Shown here: one piece after another, positions 38,000-47,301 of the stretch | How the letters are laid out: every line of letters begins with the position of its first letter | Numbering within the stretch: the stretch's first letter is position 1 | Assembly (NCBI GenBank): GCA_902625415.1 | Contig: CACOBG010000003.1 | Location: forward strand, 89,156 to 153,155 | Source of the DNA: an uncultured SAR86 cluster bacterium | GTDB taxonomy: Bacteria > Pseudomonadota > Gammaproteobacteria > Magnimaribacterales > AG-339-G14 | DNA: 64,000 bases | Reading direction: 5' to 3' | Position numbers and translations under genes: made by a program | Notes under the pieces: generated by a model | Databases searched by the model: none | Seen by the model: the letters and a program-made list of their open reading frames with translations, nothing else | Told to the model about the DNA's origin: nothing

Positions 38000-40431
38000 T
38001 AACTTGCGGCCATTTTAAGAGCTTCATCAACATCTACAGAAACCAATCTTGATACACCAGGTTCCTGCATGGTAACACCCATAAGGTGTTTACTTTTTTC
38101 CATTGAAATTTTATTGTGCGTTACAAAAATAAATTGAACCTTTTCGGACATTTCTTCAACCATATTGATAAATCTTGAAGTATTAAAGTCATCCAGTGGA
38201 GCATCTATCTCATCAAGAATACAAAAAGGCGCTGGATTTAGAGAAAAAAAGCTAAATACCAATGCTATAGAGGATAAAGCTTTTTCTCCGCCCGACAACT
38301 GAGAAACATTTACATTCTTTTTTCCTGGAGGCATAGCCTTAAAAAGCACTCCGGATTCTAATAAATCTCTTTCAGTTAATTCTAATTTTGCGAAACCGCC
38401 GCCAAATAGTTTTGGAAAAAGCTCACCTAATTTAATATTTAGCTTGTCCAATGTATCCTTAAATTTTGTTCTTGATTCCAAATCAATTTTCTTAATCGCC
38501 CCTTGCAAGGTTTCCAGCGCACTATTCAATTCGGACATTTGAGTATCAATTTCAGAGTTTCTTTCTTCTTCTAATTTGTACTCTTCTGCAGCAGCTAAAT
38601 TTATCGGACCAATTCTTTCTATTGAAGTTTCAATTTTTGAAATTTCTTCTACCAATGACTCCTCAGTCATATTTTCGGTAATTTCATCAAGTAATCCTTG
38701 AATCTCATAATTGTCGTTTTTAAGTTGTTCTTCAAAAATTGCTGATTCAGAAATAAACCCTTGTCTTTCTAATTTATATTTTTGAATATCCCTATTAAAG
38801 TCTTCAAGACTGAGATCGGTTTCATGAATTCTTCGTTCGTTGGCTCTTATGTTTTCATTTAAATCATTAAAATGTTCTCTAAGTTTTGACAGGTTTCCCT
38901 CTACGTCTATTCTAGAGTCTAATAAGGGCTTAATATCTGCTTCAATTTTCTCTATCGGGCCTTCAATCTCATGAAGCTTTTCTTCAAGAGAGTTTTTTGC
39001 AGTAATAGTATTGAGCTTGGAACTTTCGATTGCAGATAATTTACTCTTAATTTCAGCTACTTTTACTTTGAAAGACGTAATTTCTGAACTCAAAGAAAGG
39101 AGTTCAGTTTTTTGAGCCTTAAACTTTTCTTCTTGATATTGAGATTGATGTTTAATTGATTCCTTTAGTTTTTCTAGCTTGTTCTTAATCTCAAGAGCAA
39201 AAGAATGAATTTCTTGGATATCGCTCACTGTTTTTGTTGAGAAATCCCTTGTAGTCTCTTCTAAAGAAACTGTTAGATTAGACACATCAAGAAAGATTTT
39301 TTCTACCAGAAAATCTGGAGACATTGCTCCCTCAAGTTTAGAAAAGCTTTCGTCTAGGGCTTGAAGTTCTGGTTCTTTTTTTGAAAGTTCTAATTCAGCG
39401 TCAGACAACTCTTTTGATAAATTATCTTTATCGGAAGAAAAACTATTTAAAGACTCTTCCATTTGGTCCTTTTCTAAAAGCAGATCCTTTCTCTTTTCTT
39501 TTAACAAAGATAATTCTTGCTCGGAACTACTAAGGTCCGCGCCACTAGAATAGTAATCCTGTTGAACTTTATCTATTTTTTGTTGAATTTCAGATTGAGT
39601 TACCTTGGATTTATCTATTTCGGAGTTGAGTGAGATTTTAAGAGTTCTTTCTTTTTCAAGGCTTGATTCAAGTTCTTTGATTGATAAATCTATATTTGAA
39701 ATTTTTTCTTTTCTTGTTTGCCATGATATTGCTTTCAAAAGGCCTTTTTTTGATTTTTCTTCAGCTTTTAATGCTTCGTATCTTTCAGCTGACTTTACCT
39801 GTCTTTTAAGTTTTAAAAGCTGTCTTTCAATCTCATCTTTAAGATCTTTAACTCGACTGAGATTCTCTTTAGTTTTCTTAATTCTTGATTCAGTTTCTTT
39901 TTTTCTTTCGCGATAAACAGAAATGCCTGCAACTTCTTCAATGTACATTCTTAGTTCTTCAGGTTTAGAACTTATTAGCTTAGTCGCCATTTCTTGTTCA
40001 ATGACTGCATAACTTCTAGGTCCGAGACCAGTACCAAGAAATATATCTGTAATGTCTTTTCTTCTGCATTCTGAGCCGTTTAAAAAGTAGATAGATCTCC
40101 CATCAATTTCTAAAACTCGTTTGACAGAGATTTCTGAATAGCTTGAATATTCTCCTCCTAATTTTCCTAAAGAATTATCAAATAAAAGTTCCACAGAAGC
40201 ACGACTCGATGGCGCTCTGGATGATGATCCGCTAAAAATAACATCGGCCATATTTTCGCCTCTTAAATTTTTAGCAGATATTTCTCCCATAACCCATCTA
40301 ACAGCGTCAATAATATTAGATTTACCGCAGCCGTTAGGCCCGACTACTCCGCTCATGCTGCTGGGGAAGGAAATTTTCGTGGGGTCCACGAAAGATTTAA
40401 AACCAGATAGGCTGATGTTTTTTAATCTCAT
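37999..40431 (-). CDS. smc: SMC chromosome-segregation ATPase, short form lacking a recognisable hinge
   Basis: Condensin-type ATPase. Both half-heads are intact: N-terminal Walker A GPNGCGKSN (31-39), the SYAVIEQEMATKLISSKPEELR segment, and at the C-terminus the ABC signature LSGGEKALSS (712-721) and Walker B FCILDEIDAPLDD (736-748). Between them lie ~435 residues that look like coiled coil throughout (~165-365 and ~405-605), with only a ~40-residue non-repeating stretch (SPDFLVEKIFLDVSNLTVSL to TVSDIQEIH). A canonical SMC has ~1150-1200 residues with a ~170-residue globular hinge at the middle; none of its glycine-rich motifs is seen. The frame is open and needs no shift. ScpA and ScpB are not in the window. 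Confidence 0.93.
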
Positions 40432-40480
40432 CCTTGGATGTTTATTTTAACCGATTTAGGCTTTTAAAACCCTATTTTTT

Positions 40481-41029
40481 CTAATTTTTAAGCTCTTTTA
40501 ATGCAAGATTCATTGCAATAATCAAGGATTCTTTTTCTTTATTATTAGTAGAATTTTCAAGGGCTATTGACCAGCTTTTGAGGGCTTCCTCAAAGTTATT
40601 TTGTTGAAAATAATTTAAACCTTGAAGTGATAGAGCTCTTGTATCGGACGGATTTAAATATAAAGATTTTTCTAAATGGTTGACGACGTCGCTACTAAAT
40701 TTACCTTGTAATTCATAATATGACTCTGCAAGAAAAGAATGTACGCTAGAGTCAATCAAATCTGGATATTCATCTACCAAAAAATTAAAACTTTTAATTG
40801 CTAATTTAAATTTTTCGTCATAAAAAAACCTCTTACCAGAGAGCATTACTTCTGAAGCATTCAAGTATTTAAAATCTATCTGAATATCATGCGGCTTATC
40901 TGAAGTAAGAAACGTAAAGTAATCGTCCTGAAATGCAAATTTTTTTAAAGAGCCATAACCTTGGACCAGAAAAAAAAGAAAAAAAGAAAAAATGATTATT
41001 GTGAAGTAGCTAATAACTCTAAAATTCAT
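40481..41029 (-). CDS. ccmI: CcmI-like TPR protein of cytochrome c maturation
   Basis: 182 residues. An N-terminal membrane segment (FRVISYFTIIIFSFFLFFLVQG), then TPR-type helical pairs (DEKFKLAIKSFNFLVDEYPDL, HSFLAESYYELQGKF and ALSLQGLNYFQQNNFEEALKSWSIALEN). Coming directly after ccmH, it fits the periplasmic TPR part of CcmI, which holds apocytochrome c for heme ligation. It is much shorter than full CcmI (~400 residues) and appears to lack the second membrane segment; hence the assignment depends on context as much as on sequence. Overlaps ccmH by four bases. Confidence 0.78.
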   Translation of the reverse strand: MNFRVISYFTIIIFSFFLFFLVQGYGSLKKFAFQDDYFTFLTSDKPHDIQIDFKYLNASEVMLSGKRFFYDEKFKLAIKSFNFLVDEYPDLIDSSVHSFLAESYYELQGKFSSDVVNHLEKSLYLNPSDTRALSLQGLNYFQQNNFEEALKSWSIALENSTNNKEKESLIIAMNLALKELKN

Positions 41030-41394
41030 TTTTTTAAAAAATTGAAAAGAAAGAATATTCCAATAACGATCAGCAATAAAGGAAATCCATATAAAATTGA
41101 AATTGATATTTTATTTTCTGGCATAAATAAAATTCCCTCACCATAAAGTTTGATTAAATTACTTTTAATTTCTCTAGGAGTTTTGCCATTTTCAAGCTCA
41201 GTAAAAATGGCGTTTTTCAAATCATTTGCTATGTCTGAATCAGATTCTGCAATGGAGGATCCTGCACAAAGAGGACAACTTATTTCCTGTGATAACTCAA
41301 TAAAATCCTTTTCTAAATTTTCATTCGAAAAGTCATAAATATTCTTCGCTTCTAAAGAAAAAGATAGAAAAAAAACTGGTATCAAGAACAACAT
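41026..41394 (-). CDS. ccmH: cytochrome c-type biogenesis protein CcmH
   Basis: 122-residue thiol-oxidoreductase of the heme-ligation machinery. Signal peptide (FLIPVFFLSFSLEA), the redox motif C-P-L-C in QEISCPLCAGSSIAESDSDIA, the three-helix-bundle region GKTPREIKSNLIKLYGEGILFMPE, and a C-terminal membrane anchor (ILYGFPLLLIVIGIFFLFNF). This is the short CcmH/CcmL form, with the CcmI part in a separate gene. It keeps apocytochrome heme-site cysteines reduced, probably with CcmG. Confidence 0.95.
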   Translation of the reverse strand: MLFLIPVFFLSFSLEAKNIYDFSNENLEKDFIELSQEISCPLCAGSSIAESDSDIANDLKNAIFTELENGKTPREIKSNLIKLYGEGILFMPENKISISILYGFPLLLIVIGIFFLFNFLKK

Positions 41395-41396
41395 TT

Positions 41397-41906
41397 TTAT
41401 TTATCGATTAAGGGAATAAATTTATCTTTCCAAACTTTTTCAGACATGATGCCGATATGTTTTTGTAAAATTTTATCCTCTCTAAGAAGATAAGTTTCCG
41501 GTGCTCCAGATACTCCAAGATTAAAACCATATGCACCTTCTTGATCATAAAGATTTACGGAATAAGGATTTCCATATTGATCTAACCATTTAAGCGCTTT
41601 TTCTAAATCATCTTTATAGTTCAAACCAACAATGTTCCAACCTTCGGTTTTTTTTGCCATCAGAAATCCATGTTCTAACTTACAATTAATACACCACGTA
41701 GCCCAAACGTTTAATAAAGAAAATTCATTCCTTTTTAATAAACTTACATCCAGAAGATTTCCATCAAAAGTTTTTATCTCTCCTGAGGGTAGATTTTTTT
41801 CTGGAAAATTAAACTCGCCCTCTTCAAAAAGATTTGCAAAAAAAATAGAGAAGATAAATAAAGTCAAAATTAGAGAAAAATAACCTATATATCGTGTGAT
41901 TTTCAT
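41397..41906 (-). CDS. ccmG: thiol:disulfide interchange protein CcmG/DsbE
   Basis: 169-residue membrane-anchored thioredoxin. N-terminal anchor (YFSLILTLFIFSIFFANLF), then the active site W-C-I-N-C-K in NVWATWCINCKLEHGFL, the conserved GVSGAPETYLL loop with its cis-proline, and FNIVGLNYKDDLEKALKWL-type helices. It supplies electrons to CcmH and apocytochrome. The start overlaps ccmF by four bases. The DsbD/ScsB-like protein at 9.6 kb is the probable reductant, by known biology of the pathway. Confidence 0.95.
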   Translation of the reverse strand: MKITRYIGYFSLILTLFIFSIFFANLFEEGEFNFPEKNLPSGEIKTFDGNLLDVSLLKRNEFSLLNVWATWCINCKLEHGFLMAKKTEGWNIVGLNYKDDLEKALKWLDQYGNPYSVNLYDQEGAYGFNLGVSGAPETYLLREDKILQKHIGIMSEKVWKDKFIPLIDK

Positions 41907-43762
41907 AAGCTTTTGAATCTAAACAAACTTAAAAATCCTCCTAAAGCCATTATCAAAGCTCCCAGCCAAATGAGTCTAACAAAAGGCTTCAATTGAGCCT
42001 TTACCACCCAACCCTCTTCAACCTGGTCTCCAATAGAAATATACAAATCTTCTTTGATAGAAGGATATATTGCCGCTTCAGTCATTACTGATTTTGAAAC
42101 AGGATAATACCTTTTCTCAGCAATCAAATTAAACTCCTGATTTAAATTTTCCACTCTAAAACTTACTTCATCTGAAGAGAAATTTTTAGCAATATTTTTT
42201 TCTTCTCCAAGATAAGTGATTTTATAATTTTCCAATTCAAAAGGCTTTTCCTTGAAAGCGATTAATTCTTTTTGAGATTCTAAAGATGAAACAAGTCCTA
42301 TTCCTAAAATCATTATTGCTATTCCAAAATGTGAAAATCCCATTGATAAATTCACTTTTCTAGAATTTTTTATTTGTAAAAAAGCGTAATAAATTAGACC
42401 TGCCAAAATACTAGAGATCATTAAGTTCGTTACTGTGATTGATACTGAAATATTATTTAAAAAGAGAGCACTCAAACTAACAGTCAATAAAATCAAGATT
42501 ACAAAATAAAAGTACAAAGTTTTAGGCTTGGTTGTTCTTGACGACCAGTTGCTTAGAATTCCAAATCCTTGAAAAAAAGCCAAAAAGAATGCAATGGGCA
42601 CGGTTACTGAATCAAAATAAGGCTTGCCCACAGAAATATCTTTTCCTCCAGAAAAGATTTCATAGATTATTGGATAGATAGTCCCAAAAAGAATAGCAAC
42701 CGCCAAAATAATTAAAAAAACGTTATTGATTAAAAAGAAAAATTCTCTAGAAAGAATAGATCCATATGTATAACTTAAATCGGTTAGTTTTGAGCTTGAG
42801 TAGATAATCAAAGAAAAAATCAATACAAATAAAATTATAAAAAGAAGAATTAAACCTCTTTCAGGATCTAGGGCAAAGGTGTGAACTGAGGTAACAACCC
42901 CAGACCTAACTAGAAATAAGCCAATGTAGCTAGATAAAATTGCACCTAAAGATAAAAGCACCGTCCACTTAGAAAAAATATTTCTCTTTGAAGTGGCTAT
43001 TGCAGAATGAATTAAAGCTGTTGCAATAAGCCAAGGTATTAAAGAGGAATTTTCAACTGGATCCCAAAACCACCAACCTCCCCAACCAAGTTCATAGTAA
43101 GCCCACCAACTTCCCAGTGCGATACCCAAAGTTAAAAATGACCAAGAAATTACTGACCAATTTTTTAAATCGCTTGCCCAATTTTTATAACTTGGGTCTA
43201 TGCAACGCGCCATAGCAATAGCAAACGGTAAAGTTAGAGCGGTATAGCCAAGATAAAGAGTTGGCGGATGAATGGTAAAAGCAAAATCTTGCAGCAAAGG
43301 ATTTAAGTCCAAACCTCCTTCGGGAGAGAAAGGAAGTAATCTTTCGAAAGGATTTGAAGTAAAGATTACAAAACCTGAAAAAAGGGAAAATATGACGAAT
43401 AGAAAAAATATGCCAAAACTAGATTGAGATTTTAAGTAGAAAATCAAAGTCCAAAGACTAAGAAATAAAAGATACAAAAGCATAGAACCTTCATGACCAC
43501 CCCATAGTGCAGCAAATTTATAATAATCAGGCAGATTTTCATTAGAGTTATTTGCCACATACAAAACACTAAAATCGTCAGTTAAAAAACTTATTTCAAG
43601 ACATATAAAACTCAATAGAACACTGAAAAAGAATAGATAAACTATTTTAGGAGAAATAATGAAATTGTTATTTCTATAAAATGAGAAAGAGTTGCCGAAG
43701 ACATAAAAACTAGAAATGGTAAAAGCTAACACTAAAAATAATAAACCTATTTCTGGAATCAT
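41903..43762 (-). CDS. ccmF: heme lyase subunit CcmF
   Basis: 619-residue multi-spanning protein that attaches heme to apocytochrome c. The heme-handling WWD domain is WGGWWFWDPVENSSLIPWL, flanked by histidines in AALWGGHEGSMLLYLLF, FAFTIHPPTLYLGYT and SVHTFALDPERG. A C-terminal periplasmic region (VSSLESQKELIAFKEKPFELENYKITYLGEEKN) and a last membrane helix complete it. Length is typical (E. coli 647). Its start overlaps ccmE by four bases. Confidence 0.97.
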   Translation of the reverse strand: MIPEIGLLFLVLAFTISSFYVFGNSFSFYRNNNFIISPKIVYLFFFSVLLSFICLEISFLTDDFSVLYVANNSNENLPDYYKFAALWGGHEGSMLLYLLFLSLWTLIFYLKSQSSFGIFFLFVIFSLFSGFVIFTSNPFERLLPFSPEGGLDLNPLLQDFAFTIHPPTLYLGYTALTLPFAIAMARCIDPSYKNWASDLKNWSVISWSFLTLGIALGSWWAYYELGWGGWWFWDPVENSSLIPWLIATALIHSAIATSKRNIFSKWTVLLSLGAILSSYIGLFLVRSGVVTSVHTFALDPERGLILLFIILFVLIFSLIIYSSSKLTDLSYTYGSILSREFFFLINNVFLIILAVAILFGTIYPIIYEIFSGGKDISVGKPYFDSVTVPIAFFLAFFQGFGILSNWSSRTTKPKTLYFYFVILILLTVSLSALFLNNISVSITVTNLMISSILAGLIYYAFLQIKNSRKVNLSMGFSHFGIAIMILGIGLVSSLESQKELIAFKEKPFELENYKITYLGEEKNIAKNFSSDEVSFRVENLNQEFNLIAEKRYYPVSKSVMTEAAIYPSIKEDLYISIGDQVEEGWVVKAQLKPFVRLIWLGALIMALGGFLSLFRFKSL

Positions 43763-44181
43763 TTTTCAAGAGCCTTTTTTACTTCTTTGGGAACATAGTT
43801 TTCATCATGCTTAGCTAAAATTTGATAAGCATCAAGACTCATCTTGCTTTTATCAAAGTAGCCTGTAGCAACTACTCCAGCGTTTTCTTTAAATAAATCT
43901 GGAAGAATGCCTGTGTAATTTACTGCAATAGATTTTTTTAAGTCAGTAATTATGAATTCAATTTCTAAAGAGTCTGTTGCTCTCCTTACACTTCCAATTT
44001 CAACCAAACCTCCTGCTCTGATTGCATTTCTTCCTTGAGGTGGATTCTCAAACAAATCTGATGGTGAGTAGAATAAATTTACATTGTCTCTGATGGCAAG
44101 ATAAACCAAAACAAAAGCAAGGGCTGAACAAAAAACTATGAACAGAACTCCATAAAGTCTTTTTAATCTATGTTGTTTCAT
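43759..44181 (-). CDS. ccmE: periplasmic heme chaperone CcmE
   Basis: 140 residues with an N-terminal membrane anchor (RLYGVLFIVFCSALAFVLVYLAI), an OB-fold beta barrel (IRAGGLVEIGSVRRATDSLEIEFIITD), and the heme-binding motif with histidine in AKHDENYVPKEV at the C-terminus. The context VVATGYFDKSKMSLDAYQILAKHDENY is the conserved CcmE block. It takes heme from CcmC and hands it to CcmF. The ATG overlaps the preceding ccmD by 14 bases. Confidence 0.97.
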   Translation of the reverse strand: MKQHRLKRLYGVLFIVFCSALAFVLVYLAIRDNVNLFYSPSDLFENPPQGRNAIRAGGLVEIGSVRRATDSLEIEFIITDLKKSIAVNYTGILPDLFKENAGVVATGYFDKSKMSLDAYQILAKHDENYVPKEVKKALEK

Positions 44182-44305
44182 TATTTTTTATCTTGGATTC
44201 GTTCTTTTTTATTTTTACTAGAGGCAAATAAATTAAAAGCAAGCAAATAAATCCCGTTATTGAAACAACCGACCAGATATGAATATTAAATTCTCCAAAA
44301 TCCAT
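44168..44305 (-). CDS. ccmD: heme exporter protein CcmD
   Basis: A 45-residue gene too short for the ORF track. It reads MDFGEFNIHIWSVVSITGFI, then CLLLIYLPLVKIKKNES and a basic end. One membrane helix with the conserved tyrosine- and charged-residue tail fits CcmD, which stabilises the CcmABC-CcmE complex. It is located exactly between ccmC and ccmE, with a two-base gap to ccmC and a 14-base overlap with ccmE. Short hydrophobic sequences are only weakly diagnostic, but the position makes the assignment strong. Confidence 0.9.
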   Translation of the reverse strand: MDFGEFNIHIWSVVSITGFICLLLIYLPLVKIKKNESKIKNNETT

Positions 44306-44307
44306 AG

Positions 44308-45057
44308 TTAATTATTGCTTGAAAGTTTTTTGAACCATTCCTTGTTTTGCTCTCTGGAAGATATTTCTGCTCTCATAAAAAGGAGTCCAGTAAAAAAAAC
44401 AAACAAATAAACTCCTAAAATTGAGAGTAGTAATGGGATAAGCATTTCACTGGAAATAGAGGACCCACCGGAAATAGATATTGATGCAGGTTGATGAAGG
44501 GTATTCCACCAATCAACTGATTTTTTTACTATCGGAAGATTTACAACCCCAACCAGGGTTATTATAGAAACTGCAGTGTCAGCAGACTTTCTAGAGGTAA
44601 AAGTCGATTGCATGCCAATGATTGCCAAATAAAATAAAAAAAGTACTAAAGTAGAGGTCAGGCGAGCATCCCATACCCACCAAGTTCCCCAAGTTGGCTG
44701 TCCCCAGATAGCTCCGCTTAGCAATCCAATAAAGGTAAAAGCTGCACCTATTGGAGCAAGGCTTTTAATATAGACTCCTGCCATTTTCATTCGCCAAATT
44801 AAAAAAACTGCTGCCGCAACAGACATTGAATAATAGATGACTTGAGATACAGATACCGCTGGAACATGAAAATATATTATTCGATAAACATCTCCTTGAA
44901 CCGCATCAGTAGGAGAGAAAAATAAGCCCCAAATAGAAGAAATGACTATTAATGAAATACTGAAAAATCCCACAATTGGAATTACTTTGCCAGAGATTTT
45001 GTAAAACCAAGGAAAAGATCCAAGTTTATGATAAAAATTCTTTAATACCTGAAACAT
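44308..45057 (-). CDS. ccmC: heme exporter protein CcmC
   Basis: 249-residue inner-membrane protein with six predicted helices. The WWD signature is GTWWVWDARLTSTLVLFLFY, and the two conserved heme-ligating histidines appear in YIIYFHVPAVSVSQ and WWNTLHQPASIS. It loads heme onto CcmE. It is two bases downstream of ccmB and two bases before ccmD. Confidence 0.97.
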   Translation of the reverse strand: MFQVLKNFYHKLGSFPWFYKISGKVIPIVGFFSISLIVISSIWGLFFSPTDAVQGDVYRIIYFHVPAVSVSQVIYYSMSVAAAVFLIWRMKMAGVYIKSLAPIGAAFTFIGLLSGAIWGQPTWGTWWVWDARLTSTLVLFLFYLAIIGMQSTFTSRKSADTAVSIITLVGVVNLPIVKKSVDWWNTLHQPASISISGGSSISSEMLIPLLLSILGVYLFVFFTGLLFMRAEISSREQNKEWFKKLSSNN

Positions 45058-45059
45058 AT

Positions 45060-45719
45060 CTAATTAAAATGAAGTTTCAATGCCCCTACCGAAGCAAACA
45101 AAATAATTGGCAACAAAAAAATAAGTATTGCTGTAAGTAACAAAATATTTGAAGAAAAGTTAATGCCGTTCAATGAGTAATTAATCGCCTGAGTTCCTAA
45201 TATTAAGACTGGCAAACTCAAAGGCAACATTAGTGCGGGTCCAGTGATGCTGTTTTTTCCAAGAGAAAGTGCTCCAGCTAGCGCCCCAAACAAACAAATG
45301 GTGGGAGTTCCAATTAACAAACTTATGATTAAAGGTTTTAAGCCTTCCTGAGGAAAATAAAGTAAAAAAACAGACAAAACAGAAAGGATGATGATTGGTA
45401 AACAACTAAAAATCCAATTCACAAAAATTTTTATCAAAACAATCAATGAAAGATTTTGTCCAGAAGCCAATAAAAGCTCAATGCTTCCATCTTCATAGTC
45501 TTCGGAAAATATATTTTGAAAAGATATTAAAGTGGATAACAGGACAGTAATCCAAATTAAACCAGGGGCTAAATTTTTTAATATATCTGGATCGTTGGAA
45601 ATTCCAATTGGATACAAAGAAATAGAAATCAAAAAAAAGACTACTGGGCTAATGAAAGACGAAGACTTTCTTGAATAGATAAGAAATTCCTTTTTAAGTA
45701 TTTTTATAGGATAGATCAT
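45060..45719 (-). CDS. ccmB: heme exporter protein CcmB
   Basis: 219 residues, about six membrane helices. ELLIYSRKSSSFISPVVFFLISISLYPIGI-like N-terminal text (KEFLIYSRKSSSFISPVVFF) and LISFQNIFSEDYEDGSIELLLASG are typical CcmB segments; the latter forms the loop contacting CcmA. It is the permease of the CcmAB ABC transporter whose ATP hydrolysis releases holo-CcmE. The start overlaps the ccmA stop by one base. Confidence 0.96.
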   Translation of the reverse strand: MIYPIKILKKEFLIYSRKSSSFISPVVFFLISISLYPIGISNDPDILKNLAPGLIWITVLLSTLISFQNIFSEDYEDGSIELLLASGQNLSLIVLIKIFVNWIFSCLPIIILSVLSVFLLYFPQEGLKPLIISLLIGTPTICLFGALAGALSLGKNSITGPALMLPLSLPVLILGTQAINYSLNGINFSSNILLLTAILIFLLPIILFASVGALKLHFN

Positions 45720-46297
45720 CAGTTAAAAAGATTCATATCAATTAAAGGAAAATCATCACTAGATCTATCATGAGATGAAAAAATAATTTTTGCTCCAGCA
45801 TTTATTTTCAAATCAAAGATTTCTAGAAGAAGATCAGTCGTTTTGCGATCTAAATTATTGAAAGGCTCATCAAGAAGATAGAGATTAGCTGCTGAAAGAA
45901 TAAAACTTGCAAGATTTATTTTTCGTTTTTGCCCTTCTGAAAGATATGCTGACTGAATATCAGCATGATCAATAAGGTCTAGTTTATCGAGAACAGAATT
46001 AATCTGGGAATGAGAAATTTCAGGCAATCTGATATCAAAATAAATGTTCTCTCTAGGTGATAAATTATTTTTTAATCCGGTTTTATGACCCGAATAAAAT
46101 ACTAAATTATCATCTGGAAAAGATAATTCTCCTTCATAATTTTTATAGATGCCTGAAAGAATTTTCAGCAAAGTTGATTTGCCAGAACCATTGTCTCCTA
46201 CGAGCTTAAAAACACTGTCGTTTGCGAATTCAAAGCTCAGATTTGAAAAAATATATTTATCATCAAACTTGTATGATAAATTTGCTGTTTTTAGCAT
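45719..46297 (-). CDS. ccmA: cytochrome c biogenesis ATP-binding protein CcmA
   Basis: 192-residue ABC ATPase. Walker A GDNGSGKSTLLK near residue 34, signature LSEGQKRKINLAS, Walker B NLYLLDEPFNNLD and switch histidine IIFSSHDRS. It is shorter than average but complete. It is the first gene of the ccmABCDEFGHI operon; the 83-base spacer to the divergent hisI gene must hold its promoter. Confidence 0.96.
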   Translation of the reverse strand: MLKTANLSYKFDDKYIFSNLSFEFANDSVFKLVGDNGSGKSTLLKILSGIYKNYEGELSFPDDNLVFYSGHKTGLKNNLSPRENIYFDIRLPEISHSQINSVLDKLDLIDHADIQSAYLSEGQKRKINLASFILSAANLYLLDEPFNNLDRKTTDLLLEIFDLKINAGAKIIFSSHDRSSDDFPLIDMNLFN

Positions 46298-46348
46298 CTA
46301 AATATGCGGTTATTACTAAAATTAATTAAATTCGGTCGTTATTATAAC

Positions 46349-46354
46349 TATAAT
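46349..46354 (+). promoter_or_regulatory. putative -10 box of hisI
   Basis: TATAAT exactly matches the sigma-70 -10 consensus, 27 bases before the hisI ATG. Seventeen bases upstream is TTAAAT, a weak -35 match (three of six). In AT-rich DNA such matches occur by chance, but the location in the ccmA/hisI divergent spacer is suitable. Confidence 0.45.
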
Positions 46355-46380
46355 ATCTATTCAAAATTTGAGTATTAAAT

Positions 46381-46833
46381 ATGGACTTTGGAAAGAGAAT
46401 AAGTATAGAAGCCGTAGAAGAAGGTAATGAATTCATGCCTAAGTTCGATGGTCAGGGTCTTATTCCTGTAATAACTTTGGAAGAAAGCTCAAATCTGGTC
46501 TTGATGCACGGTTATCTCAACAAGGAGGCTTTAAAACTCTCTATTGAGACTAAACAAGCCCATTATTGGAGTAGAAGCAGAGAGCAGTTGTGGAAAAAAG
46601 GCGAAACAAGCGGTCTTTATCAAAATATCAAAGAAATTCTTGTTGATGACGATCAAGATTGTGTGATTTTTAAAGTAGAAGTAGAAGGCTCAGGAGCGAG
46701 TTGTCACGTAGGTTATAAATCCTGTTTCTACAGATCAGTAGAAAACCTTAAAGACTTAGAGTTTGTAGAAGAAGAGAAACTATTTGATCCTGAGGAAGTC
46801 TACGAAGGACTAGAAAATCCTACCAAACTTTAA
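46381..46833 (+). CDS. hisI: phosphoribosyl-AMP cyclohydrolase
   Basis: Third step of histidine synthesis. 150 residues; NLVLMHGYLNKEALKLSIETKQAHYWSRSREQLWKKGETSG contains the substrate-binding block, and DDDQDCVIFKVEVEGSGASCHVGYKSCFYRS contains the metal/zinc cysteines (C and C in SCHVGYKSCFYR). Single-function PRA-CH, not fused with PRA-PH (HisE). Slightly longer than the ~130-residue average because of the N-terminal extension. No other his gene is adjacent. Confidence 0.95.
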   Translation: MDFGKRISIEAVEEGNEFMPKFDGQGLIPVITLEESSNLVLMHGYLNKEALKLSIETKQAHYWSRSREQLWKKGETSGLYQNIKEILVDDDQDCVIFKVEVEGSGASCHVGYKSCFYRSVENLKDLEFVEEEKLFDPEEVYEGLENPTKL

Positions 46834-46838
46834 ATTTA

Positions 46839-46914
46839 GCCCTTGTAGTTTAATCGGATAAAACGGCCGCCTCCTAAGTGGCAGCTCCAGGTTCGATTCC
46901 TGGCAGGGGCACCA
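46839..46914 (+). tRNA. tRNA-Arg (anticodon CCU)
   Basis: 76 bases with encoded CCA. Acceptor stem GCCCTTG/CAGGGGC (with wobble pairs), anticodon stem GCCGC/GTGGC around loop CTCCTAA giving anticodon CCT, T arm GGTTCGATTCC. It reads arginine AGG and resembles the E. coli argW type. It begins five bases after the hisI stop. Confidence 0.96.
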
Positions 46915-46926
46915 AACAGTGAGTTA

Positions 46927-47166
46927 TTAAGTTCTAGGTTTAGCTTCGTTAACTGTTAGTTTTCTACCTTCAAGATCAGAGTCATTCATGGCTTCAATCG
47001 CTTCTGGACCTCCAGATTCTAGTTCAACAAAGCCAAAGCCTCTTGATCTTTTAGTATCTCTGTCCGTAATGACATTTGCTGATATGACACTACCAAATTC
47101 AGAAAATAATTCTTCTAATTGAGAGTTGTCGACACTCCATGGGAGATTTCCTACATATAATTTCAT
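46927..47166 (-). CDS. single-RRM RNA-binding protein
   Basis: 79 residues forming one RNA-recognition motif. RNP2 is LYVGNL (residues 3-8) and RNP1 is RGFGFVEL (around 42-49); the text between (LEELFSEFGSVISANVITDRDTKRS) matches the canonical alpha1-beta2-loop. Unlike many bacterial RRM proteins there is no glycine-rich tail, and the protein ends KPRT. It probably binds single-stranded RNA, for example in cold-shock-like regulation. A ribosome-binding site (aaaggtaaatATG) supports the start. Confidence 0.95.
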   Translation of the reverse strand: MKLYVGNLPWSVDNSQLEELFSEFGSVISANVITDRDTKRSRGFGFVELESGGPEAIEAMNDSDLEGRKLTVNEAKPRT

Positions 47167-47258
47167 ATTTACCTTTAAGTTAAAGCATTAAATACTATAT
47201 AAAAATTATTAACAGGTTTATTTAGAAAATTCTCTGAAAAAATTAAGTATATAACTAG

Positions 47259-47292
47259 AAAAAATTATCCCTCCTGTTTCCAAGAGGGATAA
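47259..47292 (-). terminator. intrinsic terminator after metY
   Basis: On the (-) strand TTATCCCTC pairs with GAGGGATAA (nine base pairs, ten-base loop) and is followed by six U residues. It lies ten bases beyond the metY stop. The A-rich flank on the other side could make it work for both strands. Confidence 0.85.
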
Positions 47293-47301
47293 ATATTTTT
47301 T

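Noticed and set aside
38900-39500. Missing SMC hinge as a frameshift or gene split
   Set aside because: The reading frame is continuous from head to head, with coiled-coil character on both sides and no second ORF fragment with hinge motifs nearby. A deletion in assembly cannot be excluded but is not indicated.
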